Source: Bacteroidota bacterium (GTDB taxonomy: Bacteria > Bacteroidota > Bacteroidia > Bacteroidales > B39-G9). Taken from it: a stretch of 26,371 nt of DNA. Under the pieces are notes generated by a model. It saw nothing but the letters and a program-made list of their open reading frames with translations. It did not search any database and was not told where the DNA came from. Below are positions 1 through 6,115 of this stretch, piece by piece (within the stretch, counting starts at the first letter, position 1; every line of letters starts with the position of its first letter). The stretch spans positions 1 through 26,371 of the forward strand of contig QMPG01000007.1 in NCBI GenBank assembly GCA_003648455.1, in the 5' to 3' direction. The translations under genes and the position numbers were made by a program.

Positions 1-23
1 TCTATATAACAAACCGCGTAATT

Positions 24-83
24 TTACCTAATGTATGACCATGAGGATAATAGACTGAGTAAACTTAACGCGATGAATGTCAT
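24..83 (-). CDS. possible 19-aa small ORF
   Basis: A very short reading frame (begins MTFIALSLLS) preceded by AAGGA eight bases before the ATG. It encodes mostly hydrophobic residues, so a small membrane peptide is conceivable. Nothing else supports it, and chance is a good alternative. The remainder of the first 125 bases shows no other gene. Confidence 0.15.
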   Translation of the reverse strand: MTFIALSLLSLLSSWSYIR

Positions 84-125
84 AATATAATTCCTTTATT
101 TTATCTTACCTAATACTAAAAAACG

Positions 126-350
126 CTAATTAATGCAAATTGAATTGATGTGAATATCATCATCTTCTGACATATCAAAGTCTGCTGTTTCAAGCCATTC
201 TCTGTCTTTTTTATCGTAATATCCCACAGAAGGAATGAAATGAACTTCTTTATAGTCGTTTCCTTCATCGTCTATAGAATAGACAACATCTAAATCACCA
301 TAATCTTTAAGAGCTTCATTTAAGGCTTTGATATACTCAGATAACTTCAT
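126..350 (-). CDS. small acidic hypothetical protein
   Basis: A 74-residue acidic protein starting MKLSEYIKAL. The start is set at 350 because GGAAAG lies just upstream; the longer in-frame start would fall inside the promoter at 370-398. It has an N-terminal amphipathic helix (SEYIKALNEALKDYG), a DVVYSIDDEGNDY stretch and an Asp-rich tail (DMSEDDD). From memory, proteins of this length with the same opening and a VVYS-DDEG pattern are common phage hypotheticals; I know no function. It is the only gene behind its own promoter, so it forms a single-gene unit. Confidence 0.75.
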   Translation of the reverse strand: MKLSEYIKALNEALKDYGDLDVVYSIDDEGNDYKEVHFIPSVGYYDKKDREWLETADFDMSEDDDIHINSICIN

Positions 351-369
351 TTTACTTTCCTTATGATTA

Positions 370-398
370 ATTATACACAATTATTCTTTTATTGTCAA
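370..398 (-). promoter_or_regulatory. sigma-70 promoter cassette 1
   Basis: On the minus strand, TTGACA (398-393), a 17-bp spacer and TATAAT (375-370), with AAGAATAAT in the spacer. It points at the gene ending at 126. Confidence 0.9.
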
Positions 399-402
399 GC
401 AA

Positions 403-1512
403 TTAAATCATGAAGATTAATCTTATTCCTACTCCTGCTAATAAACCGAAGAACGGGTTCCATTTTGCACTTACAAGAATTGTAGCTCCAATTACCATAC
501 CCCAAGGACCAAATCCAAAAGGACCAGCAAATTCAGTTGCTACAGAACTAATTGCACTAAAGATATTTGTAGCAAAAGTAACAAATACTCCCAATACAAA
601 TAAGAAACCTGCTATAGATGATTTATGAACATACTTACCAATTACAGGTAAGAACTTCAACAACAAAATAACTGCCATTATTCCCATAGCAATTACAGAA
701 GCCATAACTGCATTTGAAGCAGTTGCAGTTCCGGAAATAATTGCTTCAACTGGAGCACCACCAAATAAAGACGAACCAATATCTGCAAGACTTGAATAAA
801 TTGCAAGATGATCTATATTAGTATTTACTCCTGCAATACTTCCTGTGATTTTACCAAAACTAATATTAGCTCCGATATTTAAACAAGCAATAGATAATGC
901 ACCAATCCAAATCTTTCTATTTTTCCAGAACTTCCATTCAATATTACCGAAAGTAAATTTTTCATTTGAAAAGTTAGATACTTCATGTTTTACTTTTCCT
1001 GTCTTTCTTAGCACGTTAAAAGTAATAGTAGAAAGTGCTACAGAAGAAAGAATAGTCCAAGCTAAATCTTTGGTTATAAACCAAGCTATTAGTCCTGACA
1101 CTAGAGCAACAGAGCCAGAAAATTTTTCTGATTTCCATAAATCTATAGCAACATTTGATAACATAATACCAACACCTGCCATCATACTAAAAACTACAGT
1201 TTGTCCGATTAAATTAACTATTGCTTCATTCAACCCAAATAAAGATGGAATCAATAATAGAACAGCACCCCAGAAGATTAAACTTAATCTTTCTTTGATG
1301 TTGCTTCCCATTGTTCCTGCTAAAGTGATTGTCTCTGCTTGGAATGAAATAGTAGCTACTGAATTAAAAGCTAAAGAGCCTCCCATTCCTATAACAAAAG
1401 CAATTGCTGTTGGAACCCCTGCAAATCCATAGGTTAAAGCTAATAGCCCCTGTGGAATTCCATTTATTACAACAGCAAGTGCTATCATAATATCTTGTAA
1501 AAATTGTATCAT
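403..1512 (-). CDS. putative NCS2-like nucleobase permease
   Basis: A 369-residue polytopic membrane protein with about ten to twelve hydrophobic segments, for example around residues 1-22, 27-55, 75-95, 98-122, 130-165, 198-215, 265-290, 298-325 and 333-369. AAGGAG precedes the ATG and the gene starts two bases after the phosphoribosyltransferase stop, so the pair is surely co-transcribed. The Gly/Ala-rich segment ADIGSSLFGGAPVEAIISGTA resembles the substrate-binding region of NCS2 purine/xanthine permeases. It is shorter than typical members (about 430), so family membership is tentative. The neighbouring PRPP-dependent transferase suggests import of a purine base for salvage in the infected cell. 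A full-length multi-pass transporter is unusual in a phage genome. Confidence 0.6.
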   Translation of the reverse strand: MIQFLQDIMIALAVVINGIPQGLLALTYGFAGVPTAIAFVIGMGGSLAFNSVATISFQAETITLAGTMGSNIKERLSLIFWGAVLLLIPSLFGLNEAIVNLIGQTVVFSMMAGVGIMLSNVAIDLWKSEKFSGSVALVSGLIAWFITKDLAWTILSSVALSTITFNVLRKTGKVKHEVSNFSNEKFTFGNIEWKFWKNRKIWIGALSIACLNIGANISFGKITGSIAGVNTNIDHLAIYSSLADIGSSLFGGAPVEAIISGTATASNAVMASVIAMGIMAVILLLKFLPVIGKYVHKSSIAGFLFVLGVFVTFATNIFSAISSVATEFAGPFGFGPWGMVIGATILVSAKWNPFFGLLAGVGIRLIFMI

Positions 1513-1514
1513 TT

Positions 1515-2069
1515 TTACTCCTTAATATTTTTTTGCCAAATAGGCAACCTCTCTAAATAAAATAAACCATCAAAGTCCTTATCTCCTTCAAGGAGAATAG
1601 TTCCTTCCCAGAATACTTTTACGTTTAATTTATTTAACAAAGTTTTTATTGATAAGAAAGACCCTCCAGTAGAAACTACGTCATCTATTATGGCTATTTT
1701 TTTACTGTTTAATATCTTATCTTTATCCGGACCATCCAAGACAAGAATTTGTTTTCCTACCGTAGTTATAGAGTTAACATCTATTGTAATAGGATCTTTC
1801 ATGTATCCTTTTATAGACTTTCTTAAAACTATATAGTTTATGTTTTTCTTAATTGCAATTGAATGAACTAATGGTATTGATTTTGCTTCAGGGCAAATTA
1901 TTAAATCAATACCATCAGGCATATTCTCGGCTATCTTTTTAGCAGTTTCTTCTATTAACTCTAAATCTCCAAGTATATTAAAACTTGCTATTTTTAATGT
2001 AGGCGATAACTCTATAATCGGCAGGTTTCTTTTCAGTCCTGCAATGCTTAGTTCGTAGTATTTATTCAT
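1515..2069 (-). CDS. purine (adenine-type) phosphoribosyltransferase
   Basis: A 184-residue type I phosphoribosyltransferase, which would condense a purine base with PRPP to give a nucleotide. The PRPP-binding loop is clear at about residues 127-138 (IAIIDDVVSTGGSF, with the acidic pair DD followed by STGG). Upstream, residues 80-110 (RKSIKGYMKDPI, then SITT and LVLDG) match a subgroup of adenine-type transferases that I recall beside permeases in Firmicutes. The length equals bacterial Apt. The ribosome site is weak (AAAAG), so translation may depend on the upstream genes. Adenine, xanthine or guanine remain possible substrates. Together with the permease downstream and the PRPP synthetase at 17.1-18.1 kb it would complete a salvage route. 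Confidence 0.75.
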   Translation of the reverse strand: MNKYYELSIAGLKRNLPIIELSPTLKIASFNILGDLELIEETAKKIAENMPDGIDLIICPEAKSIPLVHSIAIKKNINYIVLRKSIKGYMKDPITIDVNSITTVGKQILVLDGPDKDKILNSKKIAIIDDVVSTGGSFLSIKTLLNKLNVKVFWEGTILLEGDKDFDGLFYLERLPIWQKNIKE

Positions 2070-2086
2070 CTTTTATATACGTTTCA

Positions 2087-2449
2087 TTAACTAGTAATTC
2101 TTTCAAATAATCCGTGAAAAGGAATGACTTGAGAGCCAGGAAGCAGTTCCTGCATTCTAATTGCAGCTGGTGGGTTCATACTGTGAATTATTACATGAGT
2201 GAAATTCCCATGAGCATATTCAGCTAAAAATTTAGCAACAGTATATCCTGTGTTAAACTCATCAGAACTAACAAAACTTTTTCCGCCTAAATCATGATCA
2301 AGAAAAATATTATCCATTTCACCATAATTAAAAGTAAGATACTGAATTGCTTCTTCTGCTGTATCTCTCCATATAATTTCATGATTATAAAATTTTCTAC
2401 TGAAGTATTCCATTCTTCTTGGATCATCTTCTAATATAAATATTTTCAT
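2087..2449 (-). CDS. cREC-type receiver-like protein
   Basis: A 120-residue protein starting MKIFILEDDPRRMEYF, with IFLDHDLGGKSF near residue 55 and HVIIHSMNPPAA near residue 90. The acidic EDD and DHD positions and the receiver-like fold order match the cyclic-phosphate-processing receiver family (cREC), predicted by comparative genomics to act in RNA end repair; this assignment is from memory of the motif. The start is 2449, not 2461, because its ATG overlaps the TGA of the phosphoesterase upstream (ATGA), with AAGGA further back. The phosphoesterase partner and the Rnl2 ligase elsewhere in the window fit an RNA-repair role, but this has not been shown for this protein. Confidence 0.7.
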   Translation of the reverse strand: MKIFILEDDPRRMEYFSRKFYNHEIIWRDTAEEAIQYLTFNYGEMDNIFLDHDLGGKSFVSSDEFNTGYTVAKFLAEYAHGNFTHVIIHSMNPPAAIRMQELLPGSQVIPFHGLFERITS

Positions 2450-3171
2450 TTTAATCCACATCCTTCTTTCGTAAGCTCTTGAACAGTATTATATAATACC
2501 CCATGTTTGTTATCAAGCATATAGTCCTGATGATAATGTCCGAAATACCACGCATTATAATCCACATCTTTCTCCAAAACGTCAAAGTATCTTTGGAGTT
2601 GAGAGCCTTGCGAATATTTTGGAAAATCAAATAATTCGTATATTCTCGTTGAACAATCATGACTTAATATTATATCCACCTTATTATTATGAGCTTTAAG
2701 TATTTCTAATCCATGCTTATATTCTGCATCTGTTGGGTCTTCTTGGCTCCACCAAGAAATATATTCAATTCTATCAATTTTATCAATAGAAGTACCACCA
2801 CCAAAAGTAAAGAGTTTAATACCGTTAATGGTATAAACCTCACCTCTTTTAAGGTGATAAATACTATCAGTAAGCTTTCCTACTTTTCCGCCAAACATAT
2901 CTACTTCAGGAAGCCTTTCAATTCTATTAAAGTTCTCATGATTACCGTCGATAAAAAGAGTAGTCCAAGGTTTTTCATTAAACCACCTATAATTATATAA
3001 CTCTTCTTTACTTGGTTCATTCACATGCCAGATATACCCAAAGTCGCCAAGGACAATAAGGTAATCCTGTTTTGTGAGAGTTGTTCCTTCCTTCCAGTTC
3101 TTTGAGGTTAGTTTTTTTGCGTCACCTATTTGTCCACCATGCAAATCACCGCAGATGAATACTTTGTTCAT
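2446..3171 (-). CDS. metallophosphoesterase
   Basis: A 241-residue calcineurin-like phosphoesterase. The two-metal motifs appear in order: GDLHG (residues 8-12), GDFG (42-45), GNHEN (about 76-80), a histidine in LSHDCS (about 170) and GHYHQ (about 215). It would hydrolyse phosphomonoesters or phosphodiesters; protein phosphatase, cyclic nucleotide and RNA-end substrates are all possible. It is second in the operon from the promoter at 3433-3461, ten bases after the preceding gene, and translationally coupled to the cREC-like gene by ATGA. That coupling makes processing of 2',3'-cyclic or terminal phosphates on RNA an attractive inference. Confidence 0.85.
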   Translation of the reverse strand: MNKVFICGDLHGGQIGDAKKLTSKNWKEGTTLTKQDYLIVLGDFGYIWHVNEPSKEELYNYRWFNEKPWTTLFIDGNHENFNRIERLPEVDMFGGKVGKLTDSIYHLKRGEVYTINGIKLFTFGGGTSIDKIDRIEYISWWSQEDPTDAEYKHGLEILKAHNNKVDIILSHDCSTRIYELFDFPKYSQGSQLQRYFDVLEKDVDYNAWYFGHYHQDYMLDNKHGVLYNTVQELTKEGCGLK

Positions 3172-3181
3172 GTTATCCCTC

Positions 3182-3427
3182 TTAATTTAATTCGCCATTA
3201 GTAAAACCAACAACTCCATATTTTTCACTTGTTATTATATAAGTATTCCAATCAATTCGGCTATCGTAAGCATAAAACTCTGACTTGAGATTAACAGGTA
3301 TGCCAAATTCCTCTATTGCTTTTATAAACGGCAAATTCATAATATCTTCCAGACATTCTACTTCTACAGCTGTCTTCATAGCATCTTCAAGAGAACCTTT
3401 GTGTTGTCTAAATAGTATTTTCTTCAT
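3182..3427 (-). CDS. small hypothetical protein, possibly leaderless
   Basis: An 81-residue protein starting MKKILFRQHKGSLEDAM that I do not recognise. It is first in the operon that continues to the permease. The -10 TATAAT ends at 3433 and the ATG begins at 3427, so transcription would begin at or next to the start codon and leave no leader. There is no ribosome site in front of this ATG. An internal ATG (codon 17) lacks a good site too. The same TATAAT-TAAGT-ATG arrangement recurs at 18597. Confidence 0.7.
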   Translation of the reverse strand: MKKILFRQHKGSLEDAMKTAVEVECLEDIMNLPFIKAIEEFGIPVNLKSEFYAYDSRIDWNTYIITSEKYGVVGFTNGELN

Positions 3428-3432
3428 ACTTA

Positions 3433-3461
3433 ATTATAGAATATTATTCTTTTATTGTCAA
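3433..3461 (-). promoter_or_regulatory. sigma-70 promoter cassette 2
   Basis: TTGACA (3461-3456), a 17-bp spacer with AAGAATAAT, TATAAT (3438-3433). The TGA inside TTGACA is the stop codon of the gene upstream. It drives 3182-3427 and the operon down to the permease. Confidence 0.9.
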
Positions 3462-3730
3462 CTTTCTATATTTTCATTTAAAACTGCGCTGTTTCCATAA
3501 ATAGTTTCTCCATCAGTGTTGGTGTTGGTGTTGGTGTTTGTGGTTGTCCAAGTAATCAAAGGATTTTGAGGATAAGTATAAGGATAAGGATAAGGATAAG
3601 GATACCAACCACTATTTTCTCCTAATTCTGTTTTTAATTGTGCTAATAAAGACCTAGCCTCTGCGCTTTCTAAATGAATCGTTGTCTCACCTATTTTAAT
3701 TGTGATTTTCTGTTCTACTTTTACTTCCAT
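3458..3730 (-). CDS. hypothetical protein with Tyr-Pro and Thr-Asn repeats
   Basis: A 90-residue protein. The first 40 residues (MEVKVEQKITIKIGETTIHL, then SAEARSLLAQLKTEL) look like a small folded beta-beta-alpha unit. The rest is low complexity: a YP repeat (about residues 43-53) followed by a TN repeat (about 63-72). Both are encoded by short DNA repeats (ATCCTT-like and CACCAA-like units), so length could vary by slippage. AGGAG precedes the ATG and the gene starts 8 bases after the Dam stop. Its TGA lies in the -35 of the next promoter. I know no function; an exposed linker or binding tail is a guess. Confidence 0.7.
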   Translation of the reverse strand: MEVKVEQKITIKIGETTIHLESAEARSLLAQLKTELGENSGWYPYPYPYPYTYPQNPLITWTTTNTNTNTNTDGETIYGNSAVLNENIES

Positions 3731-3738
3731 TTTTTCTC

Positions 3739-4578
3739 CTAGTAGTTAATTATTATTAACTCGTTTTTCTTTCTTGTTATTTTGTTTCCTAAATCATCTT
3801 CAGCAAATGCAATAAAATAAGTATACTCATGTTCCATGATTGTATAATCTTTAAATCGTTCTCTAATTTTTTCATTATCATTATATGTAATCATCCATTT
3901 GCAGGTAAGGTTTTTTATTACTTCAGTAAATTTTATATGATCGAACCCAGAATGCATGTCTCCATTTTTTCCGTATAGGTTATTCTTCTTGTCTCCTAAA
4001 TCATATGGAGGGTCCAGAAAAACAAATGAGTTCGGTGAGCATCCGTTAATGAGTGTCTCATAGGACGTGTTATAAAACACGACGTTTCCAAGAAGTTCAG
4101 AAACTCCATAAAGTTTTTTTATATTTAAAGGATTGAATGTTTTCGCATAAGCATCTTTTGAGATAGAACCATGTTCTGTCATTCCAGAAAAACTAATTTT
4201 ATTCAATACATAATAAGACACAGCTCTATTAAGGTCTGTGTTGTTACTATAAAGTTGTTCTTTATGTTTCTTTAAAAGTGCCCTGCCGGCATCAACATCA
4301 AGTGGATCGTTTTCATATCTAATGATTAAAAGTTTATCGACTAATGTTTCGACATCATCTTTTAAAACCTGCCAAAAATTATATAGAGCTGGGTTTAAAT
4401 CATTTGCGTGAATAACTTTTTCCGGATACATTTGAGCTATCCAAGTTACTATACTTCCACCACCGATAAAAGGATCTAAAAAGTCGCCATCAAATTCTGG
4501 GAAAGATGGTGATAAAACATTTTTTACTACCTTTGATTTACCACCTGGGTATCTCAATGGAACAATAGATTTGGGCAT
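3739..4578 (-). CDS. dam: DNA adenine methyltransferase, Dam (D12) class
   Basis: A 279-residue N6-adenine methyltransferase of the alpha class. The N-terminal LRYPGGKSK, motif I DPFIGGGS (about residues 36-43) and the catalytic DPPYD (about 190-194) are all present in the order used by Dam/DpnIIA enzymes, and the length is normal. NDLNPALYNFW follows motif I as in the family. AGGAGG precedes the ATG. It would methylate adenine in a short palindrome, classically GATC; the target cannot be read from sequence. A likely role is to protect phage DNA from host restriction. It has its own promoter at 4596-4624. Confidence 0.92.
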   Translation of the reverse strand: MPKSIVPLRYPGGKSKVVKNVLSPSFPEFDGDFLDPFIGGGSIVTWIAQMYPEKVIHANDLNPALYNFWQVLKDDVETLVDKLLIIRYENDPLDVDAGRALLKKHKEQLYSNNTDLNRAVSYYVLNKISFSGMTEHGSISKDAYAKTFNPLNIKKLYGVSELLGNVVFYNTSYETLINGCSPNSFVFLDPPYDLGDKKNNLYGKNGDMHSGFDHIKFTEVIKNLTCKWMITYNDNEKIRERFKDYTIMEHEYTYFIAFAEDDLGNKITRKKNELIIINY

Positions 4579-4595
4579 AAAGCCTCCTTAAACAT

Positions 4596-4624
4596 ATCTT
4601 ACTAAATTATTCTTTTATTGTCAA
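4596..4624 (-). promoter_or_regulatory. sigma-70 promoter cassette 3 (variant -10)
   Basis: TTGACA (4624-4619), a 17-bp spacer with AAGAATAAT, and TAAGAT at 4601-4596, the only degenerate -10 of the set. The TGA in TTGACA ends the gene 4621-4890. It drives the Dam gene. Confidence 0.8.
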
Positions 4625-4890
4625 CTTTCTTCTTCAAGAAGTTTTTGTTCAAACATTTTTCCTAAGAAGTAAGAATATCTTGCGCTAGAAATTTCTTTAT
4701 CTTGAACAAAATATAATTCATTATACTGAAGCATTAACCAATCATTAAAATCAAAATCGCTTTCTTGAAATGATTTTATTTCAGTTAGAGGTAATGTTAT
4801 TGTATATACGCCTTCAACTTTTTCATTGATGCTTGGATGATTAAAAATTAGAGGTAATAGTAAAAACGTATCGGTTTTTTCTTCTTTCAT
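4621..4890 (-). CDS. small hypothetical protein
   Basis: An 89-residue protein starting MKEEKTDTFLLLPLIF that I do not recognise. It has a hydrophobic N-terminal strand, a middle LPLTEIKSFQESDFDFNDWL and a charged C-terminus. GAGG precedes the ATG at a normal distance. It lies just downstream of a strong terminator (4913-4949) and I see no good promoter between them, so its expression must come from read-through or a promoter I cannot see. Its stop TGA is inside the next promoter. Confidence 0.65.
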   Translation of the reverse strand: MKEEKTDTFLLLPLIFNHPSINEKVEGVYTITLPLTEIKSFQESDFDFNDWLMLQYNELYFVQDKEISSARYSYFLGKMFEQKLLEEES

Positions 4891-4912
4891 AACCCTCTAT
4901 TTATGTTATAGC

Positions 4913-4949
4913 AAAAAAAAGGGTGGTAAACCTATCCTAGCTACCACCC
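4913..4949 (-). terminator. rho-independent terminator of the Ro60-like operon
   Basis: On the minus strand GGGTGGTA (4949-4942) pairs perfectly with TACCACCC (4928-4921), followed by eight T. It ends transcripts carrying the permuted tRNA-like RNA. Confidence 0.92.
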
Positions 4950-4996
4950 AAACAATTATCTTATTGTAAGACGCATATCTACTTGCATTATTTGTT

Positions 4997-5127
4997 TAAC
5001 CTTGCTCTTTTAAACTAACTTCACGGCTCTTCCACTGAGCTACAAGGCAACTAAGTTCTCTTTCAATAAAAAGAATTTAGTTGCCTTGACGAGGCTCGAA
5101 CTCGCGCACACATGATTATAAGACGAA
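4997..5127 (-). ncRNA. circularly permuted tRNA-like RNA
   Basis: The 3' half of a tRNA precedes its 5' half. In transcript order: anticodon-stem 3' strand TCATG (5115-5111), a 5-base variable region, T-arm (5105-5089; loop TTCGAGC), acceptor 3' strand CAAGGCA, a loop, acceptor 5' strand TGCCTTG (5049-5043), TA, D-arm (5040-5026; loop AGTGGAA) and anticodon-stem 5' strand CGTGA (5025-5021). The acceptor arms extend to 12 perfect pairs (5088-5077 with 5054-5043) closing a 22-base loop. The two outer ends pair imperfectly beyond the anticodon stem. Bacterial YrlA-type Y RNAs, partners of Ro60, have a permuted tRNA-like domain of this kind. It lies downstream of the Ro60-like operon, so a Y RNA is the favoured reading. 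A permuted tRNA gene needing splicing is the alternative. Confidence 0.75.
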
Positions 5128-5168
5128 ATCGCCTTTGAACAACTAAAACCAATAAAAAAGGAATGCTT

Positions 5169-5237
5169 AAAAAACTATAAAGGTAATACACTAAAACTTA
5201 ATCTAAAACTTAACCTAAAATTAAGACTACCTTTATA
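5169..5237 (-). terminator. hairpin with T-run and tandem repeats in its loop
   Basis: TATAAAGGTA (minus) pairs with TACCTTTATA (10 bp, 5237-5228 with 5185-5176), followed by G and six T. The roughly 40-base loop holds three imperfect 12-base repeats (5191-5226, plus-strand unit CTAAAACTTAAT). It may be a weak or partial terminator between two tRNA-like RNAs. Confidence 0.55.
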
Positions 5238-5239
5238 TG

Positions 5240-5297
5240 TGAGCCAAATCTATCACCCCACGTTTTGGAGTGGGAGGGAATTAAACCCCCCGGCTCA
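5240..5297 (-). ncRNA. second tRNA-like or Y-RNA-like RNA
   Basis: Starts nine bases after the stop of the 5306-6070 gene. Ends TGAGCC (5297-5292) and GGCTCA (5245-5240) pair perfectly. Inside are a T-arm-like hairpin (GGGGG, loop TTTAATT, CCCTC; 5290-5274) and then a capped hairpin CACTCC/GGGGTG with a 7-base loop (5272-5254). The order T-arm then closed acceptor-like hairpin matches a permuted tRNA-like domain, but a D-arm is not convincing and C56 of the T-loop is T. A compact three-stem regulatory RNA is an alternative. Confidence 0.5.
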
Positions 5298-5305
5298 TTA
5301 TTTAT

Positions 5306-6070
5306 TTACAAAATTCCGTTGTTGATAAAATCAAAAATCTTATTACCTTTCTTACAAGAAACTGCCTCTACTTGATTTGCAAGGCTTCTTGCTTTCTTTA
5401 CTGCTAAAACAAAAGCATCAATTCTTTCAAGAAGATCACTTTTCTGTAAAGGAGTAATTTTTCCAGACTGGTAGTTGGTTAAATATCTACCTACCTGAAC
5501 GTCTTTTGTTACTAATTTAACTTGTGCTGGGTGTTCTATTGTAGCTGGTGCTACAACAATCCAATCTTCTTTTTTCCCAGTTCTATAAGTAACAGTATCG
5601 TCAGTTTTCCACATTCCTTTTCCTGCTTGCTCATCGTGAAGCCAAGTCTTAGCAGGGTCAAGAGTAGGAATTGCTTCATACATTTTTCTGATTTTTACTA
5701 TTTCTTTTTCAAGAACAAGTAAAGAAGTAGCTGAGAATTTTCCAAATTCAACTCCATTAACTATCAACTCAGCATTTACAGTCCCGGAAGAGTTGGACTC
5801 TTCTTTACTTAATTGTGCATTAAGTCCTGCAATAATTGCTTTCTTTGCGTAATCAATTTTCTTTCCTACTGTGGTAACAACTTCTTTAATTTCAGTGTTA
5901 TTAGTACCAACTGCACTATCATCTTCTGAAATATATCTTTTGTTAATTCCGTCAAAGTGCTCACCTTTCTTAGAAAAGGTACTTGCCGCTTCGTTCATGA
6001 TTTTACTTGAAACATTTTTCAAGTCAGTCTCTACTGCAAGTAATGCATGAACTGGATTTTTAGCTGCCAT
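5306..6070 (-). CDS. conserved partner protein of the Ro60-like gene
   Basis: A 254-residue soluble protein. The N-terminal half is helical and Lys/Glu-rich. The C-terminal half has the conserved run VLEKEIVKIRKMYEAIPTLD (about residues 122-141), TYRTGKK, ATIEHPAQVKLVTKDVQVGRY (about 176-196), SGKIT and a helix ending KKARSLANQ. This HPAQ...TxDVxVG pattern matches an uncharacterised bacterial and phage family that I recall under the label DUF7873; the label is from memory. It follows the DUF2828 gene in one transcript and precedes two tRNA-like RNAs, which suggests a role in the same RNA-protein complex. GGAAG precedes the ATG. No catalytic motif is visible. Confidence 0.7.
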   Translation of the reverse strand: MAAKNPVHALLAVETDLKNVSSKIMNEAASTFSKKGEHFDGINKRYISEDDSAVGTNNTEIKEVVTTVGKKIDYAKKAIIAGLNAQLSKEESNSSGTVNAELIVNGVEFGKFSATSLLVLEKEIVKIRKMYEAIPTLDPAKTWLHDEQAGKGMWKTDDTVTYRTGKKEDWIVVAPATIEHPAQVKLVTKDVQVGRYLTNYQSGKITPLQKSDLLERIDAFVLAVKKARSLANQVEAVSCKKGNKIFDFINNGIL

Positions 6071-6089
6071 TTTATCTTCCTTTTTATTT

Positions 6090-6115
6090 GGGGCTAATTA
6101 AAGCCCCGTTTTTTT
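6090..6115 (+). terminator. terminator facing the opposite direction
   Basis: GGGGCT/AGCCCC (6 bp, loop TAATTA-like) followed on the plus strand by G and seven T. No plus-strand gene is present, so it would stop antisense transcripts. On the minus strand it is a plain hairpin between two co-oriented genes, without a T-run. Confidence 0.6.

Noticed and set aside
410..1432. Plus-strand open frames inside the permease gene
   Set aside because: They mirror the opposite strand of a clear membrane protein, have no ribosome sites and no known motifs; all convincing genes here are on the minus strand.
4997..5127. Ordinary tRNA-Ile(TAT) because of a CTTATAA stretch
   Set aside because: That stretch lies before the T-arm but has no matching 5' stem or D-arm upstream; the D-arm is downstream, so the gene is permuted.
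5240..5297. Plus-strand tRNA with TGAGCC/GGCTCA acceptor
   Set aside because: On the plus strand there is no TTC-type T-loop and no D-arm; the minus-strand fold is better.
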